Assembly (NCBI RefSeq): GCF_013394305.1
Contig: NZ_AP019810.1
Span: forward strand, 434,001 to 498,000
From: Enterococcus mundtii
GTDB taxonomy: Bacteria; Bacillota; Bacilli; Lactobacillales; Enterococcaceae
Reading direction: 5' to 3'
Length of the DNA stretch: 64,000 bases
The notes beneath the pieces are model-generated. The model saw only the letters and a list, made by a program, of their open reading frames with translations. It had not been told where the DNA came from and searched no databases. Positions 25,439 through 33,660 of this stretch are shown here, piece after piece; position 1 is the stretch's first letter; every line of letters starts with the position of its first letter. Both the position numbers and the translations under genes were made by a program.

Positions 25439-25732
25439 TAGCTTATCCTCCCTTATGTTCTTCTTTGATTATAGCATTTTTTAGCTTAAGATTCCCGTCA
25501 TCTATTCGAAAAACACATAACAGTTAAAAGAAATGGTTAGTTTAAATATTCGCGATCATTACAAAATTCAAAAATGAAAACACTGTTCATCATAGGTTCT
25601 AGAATTATACTAAATATTTACTTTTCCTAAATAATATTAAGCTTATTACTTATTTCATTTTTTTCAAATAAGTTCCAATAAAATGATTTACCAATAAATC
25701 ATTTTGTGATAGATATTGGATTTGAGTCAATA
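25439..25732. other. AT-rich gap between Fic module and IS element
   Basis: No gene is supported. A perfect hairpin AAAATGATTTA-CCAA-TAAATCATTTT (25682-25707) lies next to the IS end. It could be the terminator of the secreted-protein gene that the IS now separates from it. The promoter of the antitoxin gene must lie at the left of this stretch, but no clear boxes were found. Confidence 0.45.
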
Positions 25733-25758
25733 TCTTGGACATATTTTAGTAGAGACTG

Positions 25759-26669
25759 CTAAGACATTTTCTCTGTTTCTAAATCTTCAAACTCCTGTGG
25801 AGTTAAGTAATGAATCGAACTATGGATTCGATTACGATTATAAAATCCTTCAATGTAGCTAAATAAAGATCGATTCGCTTCTTCGAAGTCTGAGTAAGTC
25901 GTTGTGTATACTTCTTCTTTTTTCAATGATGCATGGAAGGACTCAATTCCTGCATTATCATATGGTGTTCCTTTGCGACTATAGGAATGCCTTATTTTAT
26001 TGTTTTCAAGCCAATTTTCCACTTCGATTGCTGTATATTGACTACCTAAATCAGTGTGTAGAATCATTCCTTCTGGAATGTAGTACCGTTGCTTTGCTTG
26101 ATTGAATGTTTGTAACACACAATCGACAGTCATTCGTTTAGAAAATGTATAGCTAATAATCTTTTTCATGTGTAAATCCATAATCGAAGATAAGTAACAC
26201 CAACCATTTTTCTTAGTTGGAATGTAGGTGATGTCAGCTACCCATTTTTCACAGATAGTTTTAGTAGAAAAGTCCTGATTTAAGATGTTCTCTTTTAAAA
26301 AAACCGGCTGAACAGGCCGTTGAGGTCTGTATTTCTTAACCACAATTGACCTTAGATTTAATTGTTTCATCAGTTTTTTTACATGATTAAGAGATACTGA
26401 AATTCCTTATTTTAGCAACACTTGATGGATTTTTGTTGCACCATATCTCTGTTTATGATCAAAAAAGATCGTTGAAATCTTCTTTTTCAATTGGTTATTT
26501 CTGACTTCTGTAGCTGTTAACGATTTATTTTTATAAAAATAGTAGACACTTCTAGGAATTTCTAATAACCGACACAACAAAGAAACAGTGTACTCCTTAC
26601 ACCATTTTTCAATGAATCGAACAAGTGACTTTAGGTCTTTCGAGAGAATATGGCTGCGGCTTTTTTTAA
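25759..26669 (-). pseudogene. IS3-family transposase orfB with in-frame stop
   Basis: The orfB frame runs from the slippery A7 after orfA to TGA at 25759. It begins with LKSLVRFIEKWCKEY and has the rve/DDE core: VADITYIPTKKNGWCYL, then MILHTDLGSQYT (second aspartate) and GIESFHASLKKEE (glutamate). A TAA at 26407-26409 interrupts it before KKLMKQLNLRSIVVKKYRPQ, so only the last 203 codons are open. All catalytic residues lie in that open part, but normal translation would stop before it. Confidence 0.82.
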
Positions 26670-26885
26670 TATTTCAAGTTCCTCTTTCAAACGAGCATTT
26701 TCTTTTCTCAAATCAGCCGCTTCTTTTCCGGTCAGTCCTGTGGACTGATTTGGTAAATATAAATTTTTCCATTTGTAAATCGTTGCTTCAGATAAGCCAT
26801 ATTCTTTCGCCAATCCTCGAACAGAACGTCCAGTTTAATTCAGCTCAACAATCATCTGTTTGAAATTTTCTTCGTATCGGGTCAT
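26631..26885 (-). pseudogene. IS3-family transposase orfA with in-frame stop
   Basis: Starts MTRYEENFKQMIVELN, then a TAA at 26835-26837. It resumes TGRSVRGLAKEYGLSEATIY, the helix-turn-helix of IS3 OrfA, followed by a leucine-zipper-like ADLRKENARLKEELEILKKA. Its end overlaps orfB through the A7 run, the usual programmed -1 frameshift site of the family. Confidence 0.8.
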
Positions 26886-26941
26886 AAAATCCATCCTCTC
26901 GTAGATAAGTTTAATTTATTTCTGGCTCTACGAAAAGATGT

Positions 26942-27127
26942 CTAAGATTTGATACTAACACCAGTAATTGAACGCATTGTTGTCTTATCAGCAACTGGAT
27001 TTGCATTTGTATCTGCATGGGCAACTGGAACATTGATTACAGCTTGACCAACAACTGGACCACCCAAAACGAGCAGTGCAGAGCATGCAAGCAAGTGATT
27101 CAAAACTTTTTTCTGTTTTTTCTTCAT
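26942..27127 (-). pseudogene. Secreted small protein, truncated by the IS element
   Basis: Begins with AGGAGAG before ATG 27127 and a clear Sec signal peptide: basic KKKQKKVLNHL, hydrophobic LACSALLVLGGPVVGQAV, cleavage near HADT. Only about 22 mature residues follow before the reading frame runs into the IS terminal repeat; the final Ser and the stop codon come from the IS. The original length is unknown. It lies downstream of an Rgg-type regulator's operator-like block (27279-27319) shared with the repeat-protein operon, so it probably belonged to the same regulon. A signalling-peptide precursor, bacteriocin or adhesin cannot be told apart. Confidence 0.65.
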
Positions 27128-27278
27128 AAAAAACTCTCCTAGTATTTATAATTAAATGTAGTTTGTCTTATTTGTCTATACAGGCCCCACGAACGAAAAA
27201 GACTACACCAGAGAACACAAACAAGACATACTGTTTTTTACAATATTATTTTACAAAAATCTCCCCCCTCTGCGCACA

Positions 27279-27319
27279 ACTTGTTCAAATTGACCAAATA
27301 TTTCTTTTGAGGAATCGCG
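27279..27319 (-). promoter_or_regulatory. Conserved operator-like block, copy 1 (putative Rgg site)
   Basis: The near-palindrome CTTGTTCAAATTGACCAAA (27280-27298) and the conserved downstream GGAATCGCG match the block at 31255-31296, where the palindrome is perfect. It lies about 150 bases upstream of the truncated secreted-protein gene, in the same relative orientation as the other copy. Confidence 0.6.
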
Positions 27320-27370
27320 TATGTATGAAACTGCTATATTTCTCGGTAATGTCTCACTTTGAGGATAAAA

Positions 27371-27400
27371 AAAGCACGGAGGACTTGCCCCTCGTGCTTT
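27371..27400 (-). terminator. Terminator of the rgg-like gene
   Basis: The hairpin AAAGCACGGAGG / CCCCTCGTGCTTT is followed on the minus strand by TTTTTTTATCC, and it overlaps the last codons of the regulator gene. Confidence 0.75.
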
Positions 27401-28313
27401 ACAATTCTTTACTTAGCTTTAGTAAATTGGTAAAAAACTCTGTAATTTTCATATACTCTTCTCGAGTTAATATTATCTCTAAAGCCTCTTTTTGTTTTGA
27501 GAGTTCGATTTTCATTTTCTCTACTTGTCCATAAACAAAACCTTTCTCTAGAGTATCCAGTGTCCTTTTAAATACTGACAAAAACCAATCCGAATAAAAG
27601 AATTCTTTATCGCTAATAATTTTTTTAAAAACGTTAAACTCTTTCATCCTTTTTTGTTCTAATACTGTCAGCGTAAATTGAATAAAAAAATTATCAAGAA
27701 CTAATTTGGTTCTAAAATCAGTCATTTGGATATCTGTTTCTCTGAGTAATCTCAAGAAAAGGTTGGAATCCATCCGTTGTAAATTTAATTGATATTGCAA
27801 GGCCAAAAATTCAATATCAAAAAGCGTAAAAACCTCTGCTTCTTCTAGTCGCTTTAAAATTTCATTTTCAGTTGCTAATGCTTCCTCTTTTGTAACTATA
27901 GTCTGAGGATGATGCAAGAGTAATAAAGCTTGGAACATATACATGACTGATAGTTTTCCTAATGTAAAGGAGGTAGAATCAATATACTCCCTAAATCCTT
28001 TATAAACTCTTTGTGCCTCCTCAAACTCCCCAGTTTCCAGAAATTGTATGAATCGTTTGCGATAACTTACTGTCAACGAGGCATTTTCTGCTTCCATGTT
28101 TACTTCTAATGGCGATAAACAAAGTACCTCTGTTATGATTGCTAAGTCAGATAGCTTTAAATCAGCCTCTTCTTTTACAACCCTTTGGTATGTAGAAACA
28201 GACAAACCATTTTCTTTAAAAACGCGATATGGGATGTGCTTTCCCTTACGTATTTTTTCTAAATAATATCCCAAGCTTTTGTATTCTTCCAATTTTTTTT
28301 GCTCATACATCAT
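27399..28313 (-). CDS. Rgg/GadR/MutR-family transcriptional regulator
   Basis: A 304-residue regulator. The N-terminal XRE-type helix-turn-helix reads GYYLEKIRKGKHIPYRVFKE, then GLSVSTYQRVVKEEADLKLS. The remaining ~230 residues form the all-helical repeat domain that in Rgg and PlcR/PrgX-type proteins binds short exported peptides. The start is ATG 28313 or 28310, with AGGAC upstream. It lies between an IS-truncated secreted-protein gene and the secreted repeat-protein operon. Each of these has a common palindrome upstream, so control of both is likely. No obvious short pheromone gene was found beside it. Confidence 0.78.
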   Translation of the reverse strand: MMYEQKKLEEYKSLGYYLEKIRKGKHIPYRVFKENGLSVSTYQRVVKEEADLKLSDLAIITEVLCLSPLEVNMEAENASLTVSYRKRFIQFLETGEFEEAQRVYKGFREYIDSTSFTLGKLSVMYMFQALLLLHHPQTIVTKEEALATENEILKRLEEAEVFTLFDIEFLALQYQLNLQRMDSNLFLRLLRETDIQMTDFRTKLVLDNFFIQFTLTVLEQKRMKEFNVFKKIISDKEFFYSDWFLSVFKRTLDTLEKGFVYGQVEKMKIELSKQKEALEIILTREEYMKITEFFTNLLKLSKEL

Positions 28314-28797
28314 TTTGTCCTATTCTCTCATTCTTGCACGAATTGTAAATCCTGAAATTGTACCTATGTAAAGGTTATTATATATTATACGATAAAACTA
28401 AAAAAATTCCCTCAGTAATGAAATTAGCTCTGAGGAAAGCTATTCAAACACTATAATCAAACACCCTGGGAATAAGTATTAGAATTAATACAACGAAAAC
28501 TACAATGATATCATCTAAGTGTGCTGACCAAACAACTAATCCCGACAATACATATTAAAATACCAGTAATCCTTCTAGCCATAGGCTTTAAGATTCTTCT
28601 TTTCTTTTTTATTGATATTATCTGAGATTATAATAAAGTCAAAACACCCGTTATACGGGTGGTTTTGACTATTCCTATTGAAACAAGTGGCTGGAAGCCA
28701 TAAACTAAATAGAAGGTAACTCTATCTTTTTTTATCAAAAGTGAGAACTTAACAGTTTCGTATTAAATTCCTTTTGAGTAACCGTTCTTTACTTCAA
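28314..28797. other. Intergenic region with terminator and small broken frames
   Basis: The terminator of the secreted-protein operon is here: GTCAAAACACCCG / CGGGTGGTTTTGAC at 28638-28669. On the minus strand a short frame MARRITGILICIVGISCL (start near 28593), followed after a one-base shift by SAHLDDIIVVFVVLILI, looks like a frameshifted small membrane protein. The evidence is too thin to call a gene. Confidence 0.45.
28638..28669 (-). terminator. Terminator of the secreted Ig-like protein operon
   Basis: A 13-14-bp stem GTCAAAACACCCG / CGGGTGGTTTTGAC with a TTATA loop. On the minus strand it is followed by TTTATTATAATC. Confidence 0.8.
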
Positions 28798-29283
28798 TTA
28801 TTGGAAACTCCAATCTGGTCTTGTCATAGAAGAATGCGGGAAATCAGTTGATCCATCTTCACCAGCATGAGTAAGCTCTTCAACAACATTCACTTTAACA
28901 GTTGTCTCAACAGTCAAATCCTCCGCTACAGCAAAAGTTACTTCATAACTGCCTGTTTTATTCGGATGAATGGTGGTATTTTTTACAACAACTCCCGCAC
29001 TACCTCCAATTAAATTCATAGCCTGCACACTAGCAGCTTCAATTAACTGTTGATCACTTGTTTTGCCTACTAAAATTTGAGCAACATTTTCTGCGTAAAT
29101 AAAATATCTTTGAATATCATTTACTTCATTGCCATCATTCCCATTACTTTCCCCACTACTACCTGGATCTAGAGTCACATTTCCTGTAAGCCCATCAGCA
29201 TTAACTACAGGCATGCTCATGCCACACCCCATGAAGACTACTGTTCCAATTCCTACTACCGCTTTTAAAATATTTTTTTTCAT
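28798..29283 (-). CDS. Secreted protein with a single Ig-like repeat domain
   Basis: From ATG 29283 the product is 161 residues: signal peptide MKKNILKAVVGIGTVVFMGC, cleaved either at the FMGC cysteine as a weak lipobox or after VVNA. A Gly/Ser/Asn-rich linker follows, and then one domain (YFIYAENVAQILVGKTSDQQ to TVKVNVVEEL) that is the same fold unit as the repeats of the upstream 607-residue protein. It ends TRPDWSFQ without a cell-wall anchor. The frame is open further upstream into the previous gene, but the signal peptide decides the start. It is probably co-transcribed with the upstream gene, which ends at 29354. Confidence 0.65.
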   Translation of the reverse strand: MKKNILKAVVGIGTVVFMGCGMSMPVVNADGLTGNVTLDPGSSGESNGNDGNEVNDIQRYFIYAENVAQILVGKTSDQQLIEAASVQAMNLIGGSAGVVVKNTTIHPNKTGSYEVTFAVAEDLTVETTVKVNVVEELTHAGEDGSTDFPHSSMTRPDWSFQ

Positions 29284-29353
29284 ACTTGTAAATACCTCTT
29301 CCTTTTCCTTTTCAAGGCTCTGAAAAAATAACATCATTGTTTTTTCCAAAGTT

Positions 29354-31177
29354 TTAAAAAATTTCATTTGGAAGTTGGTGTGCTCCTCCACTTCCTCCTG
29401 AGTTACCGAGGACTGTTACTTGGATTGTTTTATCTGGAACTGATGAATATCCGCCTTTTGCATCTAATACAACTGTATAGGTTCCTGACTTGTCTTCAAT
29501 TGTACTTGATTTAATATAGGGAGTATCAATTGTCATGCCCGTAACCGCATTAATGACCATAGCATTTGCAGCGGAAAGAATGCTATTATCATCAATTTGA
29601 CCTGTTTCAACTGTAGCATCATACGCACGAATCATCCATGGACTAGGGATTGGTGTATCCGGATTTGTTTCTCCACCTTCAGATGAGTTGCCAAGGACTG
29701 TTACTTGAATTGTTTTATCTGGGACTGATGAATATCCGCCTTTTGCATCTAATACAACTGTATAGGTTCCTGGCTTGTCTTCAATTGTACTTGATTTAAT
29801 ATAGGGAGTATCAATTGTCATGCCCGTAACCGCATTAATGACCACAGCATTTGCAGCGGAAAGAATGCTATTATCATCAATTTGACCTGTTTCAACTGTA
29901 GCATCATACGCACGAATCATCCATGGACTAGGGATTGGTGTATCCGGATTTGTTTCTCCACCTTCAGATGAGTTACCAAGGACTGTTACTTGAATTGTTT
30001 TATCTGGGACTGATGAATATCCGCCTTTTGCATCTAATACAACTGTATAGGTTCCTGGCTTGTCTTCAATTGTACTTGATTTAATATAGGGAGTATCAAT
30101 TGTCATGCCCGTAACCGCATTAATGACCATAGCATTTGCAGCGGAAAGAATGCTATTATCATCAATTTGACCTGTTTCAACTGTAGCATCATACGCACGA
30201 ATCATCCACGGACTAGGGATTGGTGTATCCGGATTTGTTTCTCCACCTCCAGATGAGTTGCCAAGGACTGTTACTTGAATTGTTTTTTCTGGGACTGACG
30301 AATCACCTTTCGCTCCTAATACGACAGAGTAGACTCCTGCTTTATCTTCGACTGTACTTGATTTGATATAAACTGGGGTTTCTATTACTTCCATTCCAGT
30401 AACTGGATTGATAACCGCAGCATTCGCAGATGAAAGAATCAAATTATCGTCGATATGCCCTGCCTCTACCACGGCATCATAAGCACGAATCACCTTTGTG
30501 CTAGGCTTTTCACCTTCTGTTCCAACAATCTTCACGTTAATTGTAATGCTAATAGTTGGATCTTCATTTATACCTAATACAACTTTGTAATCTCCAACCT
30601 CTGAACTCTTAACATCTGATTTTTTAATAATTATTTCTAGAGGAATCCCTGCCGTAGTCTTAGCTTGAGCTCCTGATTGAGCAATAATAGTTTGTTCATT
30701 TGCCTGCCCGATAGAAAAAACTACATCATTCGCAGTTAATGAATAAATACCATTTTGACCAACATCCTTTTTCTCATCTACAACGGTAATTGTCACAGTC
30801 TTTTCTAACTCTGGATCTTCAGCAATGCCTAATGTAACCTTATATTGACCAGGTACATCTTTAACGTTGCTTTGCTTCAGAATAACTTGTATATTCGGTG
30901 ACTGCATCGGAATTTCACTTGCAAGAACATTCGTAGCAATAGCATGTGTAGCAGATAAAATTGAAGTTGCGTTCACAGAACCAACCTCAATCGTTGCATC
31001 TGTCGCACCAAGCGTATAAATACCATGCTGTACCAAATAGTCATCTGAAGACTTATAACCTGTCTTAACACTATCGGCACTAGCAACGGTTCCATTAGCA
31101 CCTGTTAGCACCAAGCCAGACGCAAGTGCTAAACCTACAGCAACCAAATTAAAACATTTCCTCTTTTTAGTTCCCAT
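29354..31177 (-). CDS. Secreted multi-domain surface protein with near-identical Ig-like repeats
   Basis: A 607-residue exported protein from ATG 31177 (AAGGAG seven bases upstream; the longer frame from 31219 lacks this). After the signal peptide (about residues 1-34, cleavage near VASAD) come six or seven beta-rich domains of 80-95 residues. The first two are diverged (start IYTLGATDATIEVG; IYSLTANDVVFSIG); the later ones begin VIRAYDA or MIRAYDATVETGQIDDNS and end KTIQVTVLGNSS. Three are almost identical at the DNA level. It ends GAHQLPNEIF with no complete sorting signal; the adjacent DNA looks like a decayed LPXTG tail. An adhesin or matrix protein controlled through the palindrome at 31256 is likely. 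Confidence 0.75.
   Translation of the reverse strand: MGTKKRKCFNLVAVGLALASGLVLTGANGTVASADSVKTGYKSSDDYLVQHGIYTLGATDATIEVGSVNATSILSATHAIATNVLASEIPMQSPNIQVILKQSNVKDVPGQYKVTLGIAEDPELEKTVTITVVDEKKDVGQNGIYSLTANDVVFSIGQANEQTIIAQSGAQAKTTAGIPLEIIIKKSDVKSSEVGDYKVVLGINEDPTISITINVKIVGTEGEKPSTKVIRAYDAVVEAGHIDDNLILSSANAAVINPVTGMEVIETPVYIKSSTVEDKAGVYSVVLGAKGDSSVPEKTIQVTVLGNSSGGGETNPDTPIPSPWMIRAYDATVETGQIDDNSILSAANAMVINAVTGMTIDTPYIKSSTIEDKPGTYTVVLDAKGGYSSVPDKTIQVTVLGNSSEGGETNPDTPIPSPWMIRAYDATVETGQIDDNSILSAANAVVINAVTGMTIDTPYIKSSTIEDKPGTYTVVLDAKGGYSSVPDKTIQVTVLGNSSEGGETNPDTPIPSPWMIRAYDATVETGQIDDNSILSAANAMVINAVTGMTIDTPYIKSSTIEDKSGTYTVVLDAKGGYSSVPDKTIQVTVLGNSGGSGGAHQLPNEIF
29401..30255 (-). repeat. Three tandem 285-bp repeats inside the surface-protein gene
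   Basis: Units 29401-29685, 29686-29970 and 29971-30255 are 285 bp (95 codons) each and differ at only a few positions. A fourth, clearly diverged unit follows at 30256-30530. The spacing was confirmed from the recurring AGTTGCCAAGGACTGTTAC-type start. Such identity suggests recent expansion or gene-conversion-driven homogenisation. Confidence 0.9.
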
Positions 31178-31254
31178 AATTTTTCTCCTTACTTTTGATT
31201 TTGAAAAAATTTTGTACATCTATTTATACACTAAATTCCACCTAACAAAACCTA

Positions 31255-31296
31255 ACTTGGTCAAATTGACCAAGTACTTCTTTTTTTGGAATCGCG
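31255..31296 (-). promoter_or_regulatory. Perfect 19-bp palindrome, copy 2 (putative Rgg operator)
   Basis: CTTGGTCAA-A-TTGACCAAG (31256-31274) with perfect nine-base arms lies ~30 bases upstream of a TATAAA box (about 31225-31230) that has no good -35 element. This is the layout of an activator-dependent promoter for the repeat-protein gene. The block plus GGAATCGCG is shared with 27279-27319. Confidence 0.65.
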
Positions 31297-31734
31297 CAAA
31301 AAAAGTATTATTCGCCAAATCTCTTTTAACGTAGTAGTTGCAATGCACCTCAAAAAGTTAAATTCTATTTGGCTAGTTACGGGCAGAGAGTATTATAATC
31401 CAGTTTTTTTCCAGCTCAATGTAAACTGTGGTAAACACTTGATGAATTTTTATCTTTTAAACCGCTTGTGTCTTCATCCATACTAGCGTAGATTTTAAAA
31501 AGCAGTAATACGCTCTCTTTCATTATTTTTGTGCATACTCTCACAAGAGCATTTGAATAGTTTCTAGCATCCTCTTGGAGAAAAAAGGGCATTTTATTCG
31601 GCAATTATTGGCAATTTTTCACAAATTCCATTGAGAATTTTTCTTATATGTTTCACAAAAAAAATCCCTGAACTCTTAGAGGTTCAAGGACTTCTTTTTT
31701 ATGATTTTGATATTTCACAAATCACGCTATTTTT
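31297..31734. other. Gene-poor region downstream of alsS
   Basis: No gene is supported. A 62-codon leftward frame at 31416-31604 lacks a ribosome-binding site and a recognisable product. The alsS terminator lies at 31665-31690. The right island boundary repeat is at 31739-31755. Confidence 0.45.
31665..31690 (-). terminator. Terminator of alsS
   Basis: TCCCTGAAC pairs with GTTCAAGGA (one mismatch), followed on the minus strand by TTTTTTTTGTG. Confidence 0.7.
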
Positions 31735-33483
31735 TCAATAAAATTGGTCTGGTAAGATCGTTTCACCTAATTTTTCATTATCTCGATAATCAATTGGGAT
31801 ATCGATGATGACTGGCCCTTCTGTAGCAAATCCTTCTTTTAAGGCAGATGCCAATTCTTCTGCATTGCTTACTCGCAGACCTTTAGCCCCAAAAGCTTGG
31901 GCATATTGAACAAAATCAACTGGACCAAAATCAACCCCTGATGCTCGATCATATTTCATGATTTCTTGAAACTCGACCATATTATAATGACCATCATTCC
32001 AAATCAAATGAATGATATTCAATTTTTTACGTACAGCTGTTTCTAAGTCTTGGGCAGAAAATAAGAAGCCACCGTCTCCTGACACAGAGATTACTTGCGT
32101 ATTTGGACGAACCAGTGCAGCAGAGATCGCCCAAGGAAGTGCGACGCCTAATGTTTGCATGCCATTACTGAATAGCAAATGACGCGCTTCATAACTTCTA
32201 AAGTGGCGGGCCATCCAAATGTAATGACTACCTACATCAACTGTCACAGTCATGTCGTCCGTTACTTTCGATTGCAGTGTATTAATTACTTCTAACGGAT
32301 GTAAGATCCCGTCTTCACTACTGGTTTCACAAATATCTCGTGCCTTCAACTTTTCTTGCAACGTATTTAAATATTCTTGCGCATCTGCCGATACTTGTGT
32401 TTCTTCTAATGACTCTGTCAGTAAATCTAATGTTGCAGAAATGTCCCCGATTAGTTCACGTTCTGGTTGCATGTAACTGTCGATTTCAGCTGGTGTTTCA
32501 TCAATGACGATGATTCTAGCATCTTTTTCAGCATTCCAGTTTCTCGCTTCATATTCGATTGGATCATAGCCAATTGCAATCACTAAATCACTCCGTTTTA
32601 ACAGCATATCTCCTGGTTGATTGCGGAATAGACCTACTCGACCAAAAAAGTGGTCTTCTAATTGACGAGAAATCACACCAGCTGCTTGGAAAGTTTCTAC
32701 CACAGGCAATCCTGTTTTTTCAACAAGTTGGCGAATGGCTGCTGTTTCATCTTTACTTGATCCACGCATTCCAACTAACAATACAGGTAACTTCGCTTCA
32801 CGAATCCGTTCAACCAGATAGTCGATATCTCCTGAAGATGCTGAGCCTAATTTAGGATCTTGTAATGGTTTGATGACCTCACTTTTGACTGGTGCATCCA
32901 CCACATCTTGAGGGATACTGATAAAACTAGCGCCTTTTTTCGAACTCTTTGCCATTCGATAGGCATTAGCGATAATTTCTGAAATTGTTTCAGGATCTTG
33001 GATCTCTGCACTATATTTTGTGATTGGTTCAAACAACGCAGCATTGTTCATGCTTTGATGTGTTAATTTTAATAAATCACTTCGTTTTACTTGCCCTGCG
33101 ATTGCCAACACGGGATCACCTTCTGCTGTTGCTGTGACTAGTCCGGTTGCTAGATTACTCGCACCTGGCCCACTTGTCGCAATCACCACACCTGGTTCTC
33201 CAGTAATACGACCAATTGCTTGCGCCATAAAGGCAGCATTTTGCTCATGACGCGTCACGATCAACTCTGGACCATGATCTTCTAATTCATTGAATACTCC
33301 ATCGATTTTCGCTCCTGGAATACCGAATACGTAATCAACTTGATGATTGATTAAACTTTCTACTACAGTTGTTGAACCTTGTTTTTCTTTAATCATTTCT
33401 TCTGATACAGTTTCGTCACCTTGTTTTTCTTTAATTACTTCTTCTGATACAGTTCCTACGCCTTGTTTTTCCTTAAACAACAT
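31735..33483 (-). CDS. alsS: Acetolactate synthase, catabolic (AlsS)
   Basis: Thiamine-diphosphate enzyme that joins two pyruvates to alpha-acetolactate, the substrate of BudA. The 582 residues show the N-terminal TPP half ([15 protein letters not shown] with the catalytic Glu later in [12 protein letters not shown]), a central domain and the C-terminal half with [15 protein letters not shown] and [12 protein letters not shown]. The catabolic type is indicated by the lack of a regulatory subunit gene. The N-terminus is unusual: three copies of a 14-residue unit (KEKQGxxTVSEExI) precede the domain. GGAAGG before ATG 33483 supports use of the long start. Confidence 0.95.
   Translation of the reverse strand: MLFKEKQGVGTVSEEVIKEKQGDETVSEEMIKEKQGSTTVVESLINHQVDYVFGIPGAKIDGVFNELEDHGPELIVTRHEQNAAFMAQAIGRITGEPGVVIATSGPGASNLATGLVTATAEGDPVLAIAGQVKRSDLLKLTHQSMNNAALFEPITKYSAEIQDPETISEIIANAYRMAKSSKKGASFISIPQDVVDAPVKSEVIKPLQDPKLGSASSGDIDYLVERIREAKLPVLLVGMRGSSKDETAAIRQLVEKTGLPVVETFQAAGVISRQLEDHFFGRVGLFRNQPGDMLLKRSDLVIAIGYDPIEYEARNWNAEKDARIIVIDETPAEIDSYMQPERELIGDISATLDLLTESLEETQVSADAQEYLNTLQEKLKARDICETSSEDGILHPLEVINTLQSKVTDDMTVTVDVGSHYIWMARHFRSYEARHLLFSNGMQTLGVALPWAISAALVRPNTQVISVSGDGGFLFSAQDLETAVRKKLNIIHLIWNDGHYNMVEFQEIMKYDRASGVDFGPVDFVQYAQAFGAKGLRVSNAEELASALKEGFATEGPVIIDIPIDYRDNEKLGETILPDQFY
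31739..31755. repeat. 17-bp direct repeat, right copy (3' end of alsS)
   Basis: Identical to 24468-24484 in the same orientation; it encodes LPDQFY and part of the stop codon at the end of alsS. It marks the right limit of the accessory segment. Confidence 0.75.
33349..33474 (-). repeat. Three 42-bp tandem repeats at the 5' end of alsS
   Basis: Units 33433-33474, 33391-33432 and 33349-33390 each encode 14 residues starting KEKQG. The innermost one is the normal start of the enzyme (STTVVESLI leads into the fold), so the outer two are in-frame duplications of the gene's own beginning. Confidence 0.85.
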
Positions 33484-33660
33484 GAGACACCTTCCTTTTC
33501 AAAGCTATTTACATGATCATTACATTATAAATAAAAATAATATTAATACAGATATTAACACCTGTTTCATCTATTAGTCTAGCACTTAATGAGTCATTTG
33601 TGTAGTAAGAAGCAAAAAAAAACATACATTTTTGTCACATAGACAAAATGTACATCTTTT

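Larger units (their letters stand above)
25733..26947 (-). mobile_element. Degenerate IS3-family insertion sequence
   Basis: About 1.2 kb. The imperfect terminal inverted repeats are TCTTGGACATATTTTAGTAG at the left end and TCTTAGACATCTTTTCGTAG at the right end (read inwards), 17 of 20 matching. Inside are orfA (helix-turn-helix) and orfB (DDE integrase) in the IS3 arrangement with an A7 slippery run (26661-26667) for -1 frameshifting. Both reading frames carry a stop codon, so transposition should depend on help from an intact relative. No clear target duplication was found. The right end truncates a secreted-protein gene. Confidence 0.85.

Noticed and set aside
25733-26947. Target-site duplication of the IS3-type element
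   Set aside because: Neither 3 nor 4 flanking bases match across the ends as defined; an ATTTGA match nearby would require inverted repeats of unequal length.
29401-30530. CRISPR-like regular repeats
   Set aside because: Repeats are 285 bp and coding in frame, with no spacers; they are protein-domain repeats.
31286-31604. Short open frames in the gap downstream of alsS
   Set aside because: No ribosome-binding site, no recognisable motif, AT-rich sequence near island boundary.
24485-31738. Integrative and conjugative element or prophage
   Set aside because: No integrase, relaxase, replication or capsid gene is visible; only a defective IS transposase is present.
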